A stretch of 64,000 bases of DNA, from NCBI GenBank assembly GCA_028356125.1, contig JAOMTZ010000001.1:124001-188000 (forward strand), read 5' to 3'. Position numbers and translations under genes: made by a program. The notes under the pieces were generated by a model. The model did not search any database, was not told where the DNA came from, and saw only the letters and a list, made by a program, of their open reading frames with translations. Origin of the DNA: Candidatus Poseidoniaceae archaeon (lineage in GTDB: Archaea; Thermoplasmatota; Poseidoniia; Poseidoniales; Poseidoniaceae). How positions within the stretch are numbered: the first letter of the stretch is position 1; each line of letters begins with the position of its first letter. Below are positions 9,004 to 19,301 of this stretch, piece after piece.

Positions 9004-12000
9004 TTATGCTGTATTTCTGCTATCGTAACGAATTGGAGATGAATCGCCGCGTAGACCGTCCTCTTCATCGTCCTTGACTTCAAACCAATCTACCAACCAA
9101 TCTCCATCAGTGTCCCAATTCAGAGGGTCACTACCTTCTGCAATGTGATCACCGTCTAAATCTAGCAAGTACCAGCCATATTCGTGCTCTCCTAAATCGA
9201 TAGCAGGAGCCCGGTTCGTATTACCAAGATAGTACAAATCCCATTCAGAAGTTTGGTCACCTGAGCAGAGAGTAATGTCATCGCCGGAATCTATTACCAA
9301 GAAATCATTGTCCATATCATCAATAATCAAAACATAACTCTGGTCATCAATGTTCTTTCGATTCATACCCAGATAGTTTTTAGAATCTTCATCAACTTCT
9401 CCGAGACCGAGAGTAAATGCCCTGAATTGCCACCATTCAGTAATTGGAGAACCTTCCCAAGTTTCACCGGATAATCTTACAGAATCTGGCGAGTCTAAAT
9501 TAGGATTAGCTATGGCATAAAACTCCATGAAATTTGTGTAAGGAGTGTATACACATGTTGCGCTACAATCCCAATTGCCATCTTGGTCGGGATCATCATT
9601 TGCATCCAAAGGATCTGCTGGATTGAAAGTGGCCCAAGCCCAACCTAAATTAGGACGTGAAAGTGTGCCTAGATTTTGTGAAAGTGGGCGGCAAGAAGTC
9701 GTATTTGTATTGCAAGAACCACCCGTTGCAGCATCGATCCATTGGACTTCGATATTGAGTCGTGATGAGAAGTTATCATTGCTCTCATTCCATCCCTTTT
9801 CATATTCATACCAATCAGGCAACATGTCGCCATCTGTATCATTGTCCATGGGGTTAATTCCGTACTTGAAAACTTCCCTTCCATCTGAAAGATTCCAATC
9901 AGCCTCATGAGAGGTTACAACTCCTGCTGTGACTTCTGTATTGAACGTGATTGAATCGCCATCAGAGTCATTTGTATCGGGCCTAGTGCCGTTCAGATAT
10001 TCCATATAATTGGTGAAAGGTAAGTCACCAATTCCGTTTTGGATAATTCCCCCGGAAGGAGTAAATTCACGGTTTTCCCAAGTACCTTGAGTTGCAGGAA
10101 TATCAAACGAAGTTCGACCATACCATCCATCGCTATCAGGGTCATAATCTACATCAAATGGATTCACTGGGTTGGTAGCCCAATGGTTCTGTGTCGTAGG
10201 GTCTGGAAGACCGTAAACAGCATAACAGAATTCCCATCCATCATTTATGCCGTCACCGTCTGTATCTGCGAATGTAGGATCAGAAATACCAAACAGTGAT
10301 CTGTTGAATGTATTATCGTCTGCGGAATTGATCATATCCATCCTGGCAATTGTGCCTGCATCTCTTCCTCTAAAGTTATTGAAAATAGCACGGCGCGCTT
10401 CCAGTTCAGTACTGCCTTCCTCGACGTAAGCATCGATTGCATCATCTCCGAATCCAATCAGTCCGGACCCGGTGCTTAGTCGCTCAGAGTATTTACCGTA
10501 AACTCTTGACTCATACTCTCTCTTGTTGGTGTATTGCTCATCCAATGAAATATTACCATCTCTGTCACAATCCACTGAATCTTGGTCGCTATCTAGCCAC
10601 TGATCGGAATCGATTAATGGATTCATAGACCAACGATTATTCTCTAAATCCCAGCTTGTAAACCAATATTCGAAACCATCAATCATACCATCATCATCTG
10701 TGTCTGACATTGTAGGATCTGTGATACTCATTAGGGTTGAAATGAATGTATTAGCAATTCCTGTCGACTGCCATTCAGTGAATTCTGCTAAGTGCCTCTT
10801 CCCTCTCTGACCTTTGTCACTGATTATGTCGAAAACACGTTGTGACTTCTGGGTTGGATCATTTAGGTCACCGTCAATATGCATCAACGGTGCATCGGCA
10901 GGATGATTTTCGCCATTAACTGGATTTATTATAGCCAAAGAGAACTCTTGAGCATCAGTCATAGCATCATCGTCTGCATCGAATGTACCATCTCCTGGGA
11001 CCAGAGGGTTTAGTGTCCACGTCTGAGCGGTGTCATTCCAAGCAGTGAACATCAACTCTAGTCCGTCAAGGAAACCATCAGAGTCTGTGTCTGGATTCGT
11101 TGGATCAGTTGTATAACCGGATACGTTAATCAAATCCTGTCCTACGAAAGAGCCGAATGATTCAGAATTAGTAATTCCTGACCATTGTTGGAAGGTATAA
11201 CCTGCTCCGACAGTAGTAACATACCACTGCGGACTTGTGCGGTTGCTGTTAGTTTCGGAAAGTTCTGGCGCAATACTGTTGTACTCTTCCCAATTGGTCA
11301 TTCCATCATCATCTGAATCGTCCCATCTATCTGTTGAGTCCAATGGGTCCAGTGACCATTCTCCTTCGAGAAGATGCCACCTAGCATACCAGATCTCCCA
11401 GCCATCAGGCATACCATCAGAATCGCTGTCTGCATCGGTAGGGTCACCAGTTAGTATACCATTACCAAAGTTAGACTCTGGTACTGCCCAATCAGAAATA
11501 TTTCTGAAAAGGTCAGTAGTGAAATTATCCGGTATCAATTCTCCATCTAAACTCATATTTCCACTGTAGAGGTTGTCTCTGACATTATATTCAAGCCAAT
11601 TTACGAATGCTTCGTTATCCTCGATCACACCATTGTGGTTAATATCAAAACCATCACCATCTGGGTTTTCGAAGGCGTCGCTCCCGTTTAGAGGGTTAAT
11701 ACCGGTTCTACTAACGTCCCAGGTGCAAGCACCTCTGGCTTCCCACCCATCTGGAAGGCCATCACCATCTGAATCCACATTGTTTGGATCAGATTCTGCC
11801 CAAGATTCAGCAGATGCTTCTGATTCTAAATGACTCTCTAAAAGGTCGCCAGCGATTCCTGCTGCCTTGATTAGCGTCCATTGATATTCACACAAGTTGG
11901 ATAGGCCATCTCCATCGGCATCCCAGTTGGCATCGGCAGGGTCCATTGGATCCATTGTCCAATTGTTGGAGCCTGTGAAAGTTGCACCAATCCAGCGACG

Positions 12001-14706
12001 GTTTTGTATTTCCCAACCATCTGGCATTCCATCGCCATCTGAATCAGGGTTTGTTGCATCGGTACCACTGTCGATTCCTAAGGAACTCAAGTAAGTTGCA
12101 TTAGCAGCTAAACCTGCCGTATCACCACAAACATGCTCGTAATCATACTGATTCGTGTAGTGGCACCATAGGGGAGTAAACTCATGGAACAATCCAAAGT
12201 ATTCAGCACCATCTCCGACTCCGTCGTTATCTGAGTCGACGGACCTTGGATCGGTTGCATCGTATCCATTGCTAGTTCTTGCAGTGTACCTGAATTCGTC
12301 AAGATTCCTCCAAAGGCGTTCATTGATTGGGTCTGAGTCTAGATTAACTCCGTCACCATCTGCATCTAGGTAAGCATCCCAGGGATCTGTAGGGTCTAAC
12401 CCATAACGAACTTCCCAACCATCAAGCATACCATCTGCATCTGAATCATTTGCCATTGGGTCCATCAATTCAAGATTAGAATATTTACCAGGGCCTATTC
12501 CCAAAAATACAGTACTAACTCCTGAGACTTCATGTACCGATATTGCAGAAATCAAACCAGGAACCCATTCTTGGTTAGTCATTCCATAAACAGCGGCGTA
12601 ACCACCATTTAGAGACCACATGCCCCAACCGGAGCCGATAATCAGTTGGTCTCCAGTAGAATATATCGAATGAATTTCGTTAGCGGAATTAACTGTCACG
12701 CCATCCACTCCAGGGTGTTCATAATCGCCTCCGTAGGTAATGAGGCCAGATAATAGATCCATTCTATGAAGGCCAGAAGGAGTTCCTATCCAAACTACTT
12801 GTGACGAGCCACCAGGAGGGCCATCCGCCAGTAAATCGTTAACGATCGCAGGATTGTCCCCCCCCTGTGCACCAATTGCTCGCAAATCATCGATATCCGA
12901 AGCAACCGAAGTCGGTTCCAGGGAATAATAGAATTTCCAATTTGGAGTTGAAGCATCTCTAGCGGAGGCAGTTTCAACAGAAAATAAACCAACATCGGTT
13001 CCAACAAAGAGAGTTAGGGGTCCTGAAGTGACGTCAACATGGACAATAGATGTTGCAGTAGCATTTCCACTATTCATTGTATTTGATATTCCAGTTCCAA
13101 TCTCAAATTCAGAGATTGAAACACTGTTAATTTGGAATACAGAACCGAAGCCACCATATCCTAACGCAAGGACATAATCGTCCCCTCCGTCACTAATCAA
13201 TTGTGTACCAGCAGTGTACCTGCCAGGGAAATATTGCCAAAGAGAAATTTCATCCAATACGCCTGCGTCTCTGCCTGCAATCCAAGTGCCAGATTCTGTC
13301 ATCATCACAAGATGATTGTCCAGTAAGACCATGTCGTGAAGGTCGTGCCCTTGAGGAAGTTCGTGGTCGGTGGAAACGGATGTTTCGAAGTCAATAATCG
13401 TCACTCCAAGCTTAGAACCAACCCACAAATGTGTCCCATCATCCCGTAATTCTCTAACATCGTGGTTGAGAATTGATATTTCACCCTCTTCCGCTTCTGG
13501 AGACAATAGATACTCAGTGTATGTCCCTGATTTTGCTCCGAGTTCGACCGACCTCATTCCTGATTTGACAGTATTGTCATCATCAAGATGAACAAAGTAT
13601 TCTTCCAAGGTAGAGAGTTCTTCTCCAAGAGTCAGTGCTTCTACTGAACGAGCAGCATCGACACTGATGACTCCGTCACGGTTAGAATCCCATCCGTCGT
13701 TATCCAAATCAATCAATGCATTAGAACGATTCAATGGATTAAGTCCAAAATGAATTTCCCATCCATCTTTGATGCCATCTCCACTCGAAGGGAATAATCT
13801 TCGATGCTTCACTCCATCGAAATTGTACCTGTCACTGTCATCCTCCATTGGATTTGTTCCTAGCCAAATATACTCATCAATAATATCGCTTGTACCATTT
13901 CTTGCACATGCAGATAGTATATTCTCAAATAAGGTGTAGTTCTTATTTTCAGAAATAAATGGCCAATCATAGAGGATTGATGAATCTGGGTTTGGAGCAT
14001 AGCAACGTAAGCCATCTAATTCATTAGTCCAATTACTAGGTGCTCCAAATGAATATTCTTCAGGTGATGTGAGCATTTCATTAACAGTGAGGAAACCATT
14101 TCTATCCACGTCGAACCCATCCTCATCAGGGTCAAGGTCTGCATCACTAGCATTCAGCGGGTCAAACATATCACATTCGTATCGCATATCTTCAGAGTCG
14201 TATCCACCGAGCTTCTCACACATGTGAGCTTCGAAACCATCGGGCATACCGTCACCGTCTGTATCAGATACACGTGGATCAAGATACCACCTCTCTCCAG
14301 ACTCGTTTACTATGCCAGTCAGACCTCTTGTGAAAGATGGCTCTGTACACGCAGCAGGGTATGGCCAGCAGTATTCTTCGGTAGCATTTAATCCATCTAT
14401 ATCAATATCAAGAGAAGCGTCTGAAGCATTGTCTCTATCGAGGCCTTTCATTGAGACTGCCCGGCCATCTGTGGACGTGAAATTAACCCATTCACTGAAC
14501 AGATTCTCGTGAACATCAGGAATCTTGTCACGGTCAGAGTCAGTCACTGGAGGACGGTCACCGTCGGTAAAATTTGGATTGGTGGTACCCACATTTGAGA
14601 TAGCAGGTAATTGGGATACAAAGAAGAGTCCCGATACCACAAGAAGGGTCATCAAAAGCGTTGATTGTGAGCGGCGCATAGGTATCACCGTCGAGCGCGG
14701 TAGCAC
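9004..14706 (-). CDS. Giant secreted thrombospondin type 3 repeat protein with internal beta-propeller-like segment
   Basis: 1900 aa; signal peptide; many Ca-binding DTDGDGMPDGWE repeats; central LWVGSKLGVTIIDFET / LFVGTDVGLFSVET propeller-like repeats. Confidence 0.85.
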   Translation of the reverse strand: MLPRSTVIPMRRSQSTLLMTLLVVSGLFFVSQLPAISNVGTTNPNFTDGDRPPVTDSDRDKIPDVHENLFSEWVNFTSTDGRAVSMKGLDRDNASDASLDIDIDGLNATEEYCWPYPAACTEPSFTRGLTGIVNESGERWYLDPRVSDTDGDGMPDGFEAHMCEKLGGYDSEDMRYECDMFDPLNASDADLDPDEDGFDVDRNGFLTVNEMLTSPEEYSFGAPSNWTNELDGLRCYAPNPDSSILYDWPFISENKNYTLFENILSACARNGTSDIIDEYIWLGTNPMEDDSDRYNFDGVKHRRLFPSSGDGIKDGWEIHFGLNPLNRSNALIDLDNDGWDSNRDGVISVDAARSVEALTLGEELSTLEEYFVHLDDDNTVKSGMRSVELGAKSGTYTEYLLSPEAEEGEISILNHDVRELRDDGTHLWVGSKLGVTIIDFETSVSTDHELPQGHDLHDMVLLDNHLVMMTESGTWIAGRDAGVLDEISLWQYFPGRYTAGTQLISDGGDDYVLALGYGGFGSVFQINSVSISEFEIGTGISNTMNSGNATATSIVHVDVTSGPLTLFVGTDVGLFSVETASARDASTPNWKFYYSLEPTSVASDIDDLRAIGAQGGDNPAIVNDLLADGPPGGSSQVVWIGTPSGLHRMDLLSGLITYGGDYEHPGVDGVTVNSANEIHSIYSTGDQLIIGSGWGMWSLNGGYAAVYGMTNQEWVPGLISAISVHEVSGVSTVFLGIGPGKYSNLELMDPMANDSDADGMLDGWEVRYGLDPTDPWDAYLDADGDGVNLDSDPINERLWRNLDEFRYTARTSNGYDATDPRSVDSDNDGVGDGAEYFGLFHEFTPLWCHYTNQYDYEHVCGDTAGLAANATYLSSLGIDSGTDATNPDSDGDGMPDGWEIQNRRWIGATFTGSNNWTMDPMDPADANWDADGDGLSNLCEYQWTLIKAAGIAGDLLESHLESEASAESWAESDPNNVDSDGDGLPDGWEARGACTWDVSRTGINPLNGSDAFENPDGDGFDINHNGVIEDNEAFVNWLEYNVRDNLYSGNMSLDGELIPDNFTTDLFRNISDWAVPESNFGNGILTGDPTDADSDSDGMPDGWEIWYARWHLLEGEWSLDPLDSTDRWDDSDDDGMTNWEEYNSIAPELSETNSNRTSPQWYVTTVGAGYTFQQWSGITNSESFGSFVGQDLINVSGYTTDPTNPDTDSDGFLDGLELMFTAWNDTAQTWTLNPLVPGDGTFDADDDAMTDAQEFSLAIINPVNGENHPADAPLMHIDGDLNDPTQKSQRVFDIISDKGQRGKRHLAEFTEWQSTGIANTFISTLMSITDPTMSDTDDDGMIDGFEYWFTSWDLENNRWSMNPLIDSDQWLDSDQDSVDCDRDGNISLDEQYTNKREYESRVYGKYSERLSTGSGLIGFGDDAIDAYVEEGSTELEARRAIFNNFRGRDAGTIARMDMINSADDNTFNRSLFGISDPTFADTDGDGINDGWEFCYAVYGLPDPTTQNHWATNPVNPFDVDYDPDSDGWYGRTSFDIPATQGTWENREFTPSGGIIQNGIGDLPFTNYMEYLNGTRPDTNDSDGDSITFNTEVTAGVVTSHEADWNLSDGREVFKYGINPMDNDTDGDMLPDWYEYEKGWNESNDNFSSRLNIEVQWIDAATGGSCNTNTTSCRPLSQNLGTLSRPNLGWAWATFNPADPLDANDDPDQDGNWDCSATCVYTPYTNFMEFYAIANPNLDSPDSVRLSGETWEGSPITEWWQFRAFTLGLGEVDEDSKNYLGMNRKNIDDQSYVLIIDDMDNDFLVIDSGDDITLCSGDQTSEWDLYYLGNTNRAPAIDLGEHEYGWYLLDLDGDHIAEGSDPLNWDTDGDWLVDWFEVKDDEEDGLRGDSSPIRYDSRNTA

Positions 14707-14869
14707 TCAACCGGACATGAACCATTGAATCAGCCTTAATAGAGTGATGGAGCAATGTTCAGACTCAGATTACCTACGGTAATCCTGTAATGTTCGATAA
14801 AATGGCACGGGGATGTTGATTTCTAGGGGTGAGTTCAAGGGCTCAGCGCGACCACCTACCAAAGTTCCC

Positions 14870-15688
14870 ATGTCTCTTGCATTCACACACCTTGGCACTG
14901 GAAGTCGCGGTAATGCGACACTAGTCGAGAGTGGAGATGCCAAGATTCTAATCGACCAAGGATTTAGTGGCAAGCAACTAGAAAAACGGTTAGGAAGGAT
15001 GGAGATCCTCCCTAGTGAAATTGATGCAATTGTATTAACCCATCACCATGGAGATCATGGTGGAGGAGCAGGAATCTCACAGCGTAGATGGGACATACCA
15101 ATATTCTGTAATGACCGGACCGCAACCGCTCTAAATTTAGACCTACGAGGAGTACAATTATTCGAAAGCCTAGAGGCCTTAGAATTCGCTGATGATTTAG
15201 CCCTATTACCAGTCCCAGTACCACATAGTGGAGCAGATAATGTGGCATTCATTGCCAGCCACCGTGGAGAAAGAGGAGCTGTCATCACAGACCTAGGCTC
15301 ATGGACAGATGAATTGGTCAACCATGTATCTGGATGCCAGCATATTTCGATAGAAGCAAATTACGATCATTCACGATTGTGGAATGGGCCGTATCCGAAT
15401 ACGCTAAAAGATAGAATTTCTGGACGAGGAGGGCACTTGTCAAACGACCAAACAGGTCAGTTCTTATCGAAAGTAGTAGACAAGAATACTCGGTCTCTTG
15501 TACTCACCCATCTTTCTGAAAAAAACAACGCTCCGCACTTGGCTGAATCGACAGTTTTGTACCACGTTGATGACCTGTTTGAAGGAGATATTCGAATCTC
15601 ACTTCAAGATGGCCCAGAATTTACTCATCATATAGGACAGTCTGAATCAGAACGTGTTTCTCGTGAAGGAATTACACTCCGTGGATGA
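14870..15688 (+). CDS. MBL-fold metallo-hydrolase (YycJ-like)
   Basis: MSLAFTHLGTGSRGNATLVESGDAKILIDQGFSGKQLEKRL...VLTHHHGDHGGG...; THxHxDH motif. Confidence 0.85.
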   Translation: MSLAFTHLGTGSRGNATLVESGDAKILIDQGFSGKQLEKRLGRMEILPSEIDAIVLTHHHGDHGGGAGISQRRWDIPIFCNDRTATALNLDLRGVQLFESLEALEFADDLALLPVPVPHSGADNVAFIASHRGERGAVITDLGSWTDELVNHVSGCQHISIEANYDHSRLWNGPYPNTLKDRISGRGGHLSNDQTGQFLSKVVDKNTRSLVLTHLSEKNNAPHLAESTVLYHVDDLFEGDIRISLQDGPEFTHHIGQSESERVSREGITLRG

Positions 15689-15703
15689 GCCCTGTAAGGG
15701 CTC
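15687..15703. terminator. Hairpin GAGCCCTGTAAGGGCTC followed by GCTTTT, putative terminator
   Basis: Perfect 7-bp stem overlapping the MBL gene stop, with a short T-rich tract downstream. Confidence 0.4.
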
Positions 15704-15748
15704 GCTTTTGGTCAAACCATAAGAGGGGGGTTGGTTCTCTTCAGTCCG

Positions 15749-16789
15749 ATGAGGTCGAGGGGCGCAGCCAAAGAAGACCTCGCCGTAAGCGAGGTTATTG
15801 GCGTAGTCATGCTCCTAGCCATGGTCATTACCATGATGGGGGGAGTGTTTGTAATGCTCACACCTTACGTAAACGATTTCCAAGACAATACTGCTTGGTC
15901 CAATGCAAATGGTATTGCAGAACGCCTCGATGGGAGAATCGATGTGGTTTCTGGTGCAAGTGCAGATACAGGAATAAGGACAACTGTACCATCTAGCACC
16001 AGTTCAATAACACAACTATCGGGAGTCGAAATGTGGACTGTCGCTGCAGATTTGACTGCTGATGAAGCAATCACTGTCACCTACCTCAACCAGACGTCAT
16101 TTAGCATATTTGCCCAAAATGAATCTGCAACTAGCGCCACAATATGGACTCAAGAGGGTGAAGTAACGATATCCTTCACTCCCAGTACCGAAGTGATAGT
16201 TATCGAACATGAATTGAATGTAGTGAGCCTATACATATTGACGGTGCATGATGAAGACGATAACCCATTACACAGGCAAGCCCGCATATCTGTTTCGGGA
16301 TTAATGGTTGGAACTAAAGTCCAGACCGGAGAACATTCAATCGCTCTAGTCAATGATGCCCGATACGATAAATTCTCTAATGAGCCATGGACCATTTCAG
16401 AAAAGCCGGGATTGGATATCGAAGAATTATTTGATGGAACTATGCGAGCAAGTCTCTCAATTAGAAATGTCGAGGTTATAGGACCCATGCCAAACGGGAG
16501 AAATGCGATCTTCGACATCAGTTCCGCTGGCCCGATAAATCTGTTTAGTGGAGATGCTTGGAACTTTAGATTTAATTTCGAATCAACACTTGGACCAACA
16601 ATTACCCCTCAAATGAATGAAGGGTGGTTGACAGATTATACTCTGCACCGTGCTTCAAACACCTTAGATCAACACAGAGGAATTAGTCCTTGGTTACGTG
16701 CAAGTGGTGCAGATGGCATGACTATTGACCAAGGAAATACAATGATAGATTTGGAAATCGACTTACAACTCGTGGAGGTGTCAGAGTGA
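15749..16789 (+). CDS. Archaeal type IV pilin-like protein (class III signal)
   Basis: MRSRGAAKEDLAVSEVIGVVMLLAMVITMMGGVFVMLTPYV: charged N-terminus, AVSEVIG-type cleavage and hydrophobic helix. Confidence 0.75.
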   Translation: MRSRGAAKEDLAVSEVIGVVMLLAMVITMMGGVFVMLTPYVNDFQDNTAWSNANGIAERLDGRIDVVSGASADTGIRTTVPSSTSSITQLSGVEMWTVAADLTADEAITVTYLNQTSFSIFAQNESATSATIWTQEGEVTISFTPSTEVIVIEHELNVVSLYILTVHDEDDNPLHRQARISVSGLMVGTKVQTGEHSIALVNDARYDKFSNEPWTISEKPGLDIEELFDGTMRASLSIRNVEVIGPMPNGRNAIFDISSAGPINLFSGDAWNFRFNFESTLGPTITPQMNEGWLTDYTLHRASNTLDQHRGISPWLRASGADGMTIDQGNTMIDLEIDLQLVEVSE

Positions 16790-18834
16790 TTACTGGCAAT
16801 TCTTATCGCAACGAAGAAGCAGTCAGTGCTGCTGTTGCGACAGTTCTTCTTTTCGGTGGCGTAGTCACAATCATTGGAATTATGTTACTCTCCATGATGC
16901 CTGTAATTCAAGAATTAGAAGGTTCATTGAAAAGAAACGATATGCAATCTCAAATGGAAATAATGGGACATGAGATCACTCTACTTTCTGAAAGCGGAGT
17001 CCCTGGAGATTCATCCCAGGTTGAACTCGTCCCAGTAGATGGAGAACTACGCTGGGACAGGCTTCGAGGAGGGATGTGGTATTCTGCTTCATGGCACGAA
17101 GATAACACTTTCAGAATACAAGGAGCTCTAGATTTAGATCGAAACATCGACATCCGTCATGCTGAAAGCAATGTACAAGCTGTATGCTATGAAGACATGA
17201 GACTTGGACCAGACAGACCATTTTTATTCACACCGGTTGATCAGTCGGATTATGTGTTAATTACCCCAAAACACGGACTAACAATCCCTCTTGGCCCAGT
17301 CATGGTTGAACAAGACGGAAAGGAGTTCGCACTTTCAATCGGCGAAGTAATGCGATTGGATTCAGATTCGCAAATTAGTTCCACTCATGACCTCACTGGA
17401 CTACAAGTGAATGGTGATGGAGGAGCGATACTCGCAACGCCGACTAAATCTCAACCATCAACAGGGAAAGGGCAGCATTGGGCAGTACCAATTCCAGCAG
17501 GTGAATCTACTATCGAAGTATTTGCAGATGATGACCTACTTGTTCAGTGGACTCTAGATGGACAAAGTGGTGATGAAGCAGTCATTGAACCATTAGGAGT
17601 CAGGCTGGCGAACTCTTGGTCGAAAAATGTGAACATAAGTAATGATGCAATGCTCGAGATTGTCACAGATGTTGACGCACATTTGTTAATCAGCCATGGG
17701 GGCAAAGGTAGAACGGGATTACTTGGAGAAGAAGGTAATTTTGTATCCAAATATTTCATTGCGCCAAATAGTGATGGTAATTTGACAATTTCGAACCCAA
17801 ATGAAAATGCTGCAACAATAACTTGGAGAAACGGGGGAGTTTCAGTACCCGCCAACCAAACTAGCGTTGTATCCTGGCCACCGACTGGAGTAGAGAATGC
17901 AACAACTATCGAAAGCAGTGAATCTGTCCAACTTCAATGGAGTGTTGGAGACGCAGGTATGATGATGTTACCAGCACTAGACACTGGCCAGATCACTGGT
18001 CTTGAATTCATGGAAGATGGTTCAGAGAACTTTGACAATTACACATCAGAAGAGGAAGATTATTCTTCTAAATTGGGGTATTCTGGAAACTCAGGAATAA
18101 TACTCCTAGAAGATGAAGGCGCAACACGTTGTATTGCCATTGATCAGACCGCATCTGGCTGGATTTCCACAACACTGCCATGGAAATCAATGAATGGACT
18201 ACCTGAAGGTGAAGTAATCACTGCTTGGAGAACTGGTGAACATCCAGCAAGTATTGAGATTACACTAATCGGAGCGAACGGTGACTCAACTCATGCAAAC
18301 CTTGCAACAGCATGGGCATTCCATATATCTCGGTTGACATATGAATTTGACACCTCAATAACCGGCCTCGAAGTTGCTTGGAGCGCAGGGGCGATTGTAA
18401 CTAATCATCCGGAACTAAATCCAGCAATCTTAGTTGGCCCAACAGACAGGCAAGGCCCAGGACCAAGATTCAGCGCCACAGTACCTTCACTTCATCCAAC
18501 AAAAACATCCGTTGTTGGTTCAGGAGATATGGATTTAGACCTCGAGTTGACGATGCGAAATAGCCTTGCATCAACAACTGCCTATGATGTAAGAAGAGGA
18601 TGGATTGGACCGTACGGTGATGCCATTTCAGCTTGGTCCACCAACAGTTTAGAGACATCAGAAGATTGGATTGTTAACCCTGGCAGAATGGATTTACTGA
18701 ATGATTACACGGGGTGGGTCCCTGTACCTTCATTTGGTCCAAGTGAAGCCGTATGGCACACAGGTGGAGAACCGATACAATTCAATTTGCAAATAAGTAG
18801 TATCGATGTTCATCTTACGGAGGCTTCAGCATGA
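16786..18834 (+). CDS. Pilin-like membrane-anchored surface protein
   Basis: MITGNSYRNEEAVSAAVATVLLFGGVVTIIGIMLLSMMPV; 4-nt overlap with the previous gene. Confidence 0.75.
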   Translation: MITGNSYRNEEAVSAAVATVLLFGGVVTIIGIMLLSMMPVIQELEGSLKRNDMQSQMEIMGHEITLLSESGVPGDSSQVELVPVDGELRWDRLRGGMWYSASWHEDNTFRIQGALDLDRNIDIRHAESNVQAVCYEDMRLGPDRPFLFTPVDQSDYVLITPKHGLTIPLGPVMVEQDGKEFALSIGEVMRLDSDSQISSTHDLTGLQVNGDGGAILATPTKSQPSTGKGQHWAVPIPAGESTIEVFADDDLLVQWTLDGQSGDEAVIEPLGVRLANSWSKNVNISNDAMLEIVTDVDAHLLISHGGKGRTGLLGEEGNFVSKYFIAPNSDGNLTISNPNENAATITWRNGGVSVPANQTSVVSWPPTGVENATTIESSESVQLQWSVGDAGMMMLPALDTGQITGLEFMEDGSENFDNYTSEEEDYSSKLGYSGNSGIILLEDEGATRCIAIDQTASGWISTTLPWKSMNGLPEGEVITAWRTGEHPASIEITLIGANGDSTHANLATAWAFHISRLTYEFDTSITGLEVAWSAGAIVTNHPELNPAILVGPTDRQGPGPRFSATVPSLHPTKTSVVGSGDMDLDLELTMRNSLASTTAYDVRRGWIGPYGDAISAWSTNSLETSEDWIVNPGRMDLLNDYTGWVPVPSFGPSEAVWHTGGEPIQFNLQISSIDVHLTEASA

Positions 18835-19301
18835 ATGGTAAATTATCTAGAGATGAGTCTGGCGCTAGTACTGAACTAGGATACATATTCACATTCCTTC
18901 TTGGTGTGCTATTCTTGTCAATGTTCAGTGTATGGGCTTTCGGACTTGAAACATCTACACGTGAGAATTGGAACACTACAGCTGTAGATGTCAACATGGC
19001 AGATTTAGCGGCTGGGGTAGAGAGAGCAGATTTAGCCAGCAGAGAAGATAGTAGCATTAGATATGCAGAGGTTGTAGAATGGAGACTAACCGAAGCAGAT
19101 GAGTCGTTATTTGTTCTAACTCTAGACGATGAGGGACTTCACTTAGATCATCCTGAAAATAAGTTGGACAGGGATGTTTCAATCTCTGCAACAGGAGCAG
19201 GAACATACGACGGAAGAATGACACTATCCGGAATTACAAAGATTTGGATAGTTCATGACAATGGAGTCACTTACTTAGCAGCAAAAAGACCTGATTTCTA
19301 A
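18831..19301 (+). CDS. Small pilin-like protein
   Basis: MNGKLSRDESGASTELGYIFTFLLGVLFLSMFSVWAFGLE; 4-nt overlap with the previous gene. Confidence 0.7.
   Translation: MNGKLSRDESGASTELGYIFTFLLGVLFLSMFSVWAFGLETSTRENWNTTAVDVNMADLAAGVERADLASREDSSIRYAEVVEWRLTEADESLFVLTLDDEGLHLDHPENKLDRDVSISATGAGTYDGRMTLSGITKIWIVHDNGVTYLAAKRPDF

Noticed and set aside
9545-9910. Long antisense ORF (121 aa) inside the 1900 aa gene; similar cases at 11237-11569, 7111-7377, 26681-27115 and 55708-56421
   Set aside because: Antisense shadows of well-supported genes with repetitive codon composition; no motifs or independent signals.
9004-14706. Regularly recurring DNA words resembling a CRISPR or tandem repeat array
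   Set aside because: They translate to degenerate Ca-binding TSP3 repeats in one continuous frame; no constant repeat/spacer structure.
16150-16518. 122 aa minus-strand ORF inside the pilin-like gene
   Set aside because: Antisense to a coherent class III signal protein in a coupled operon; no supporting motif.
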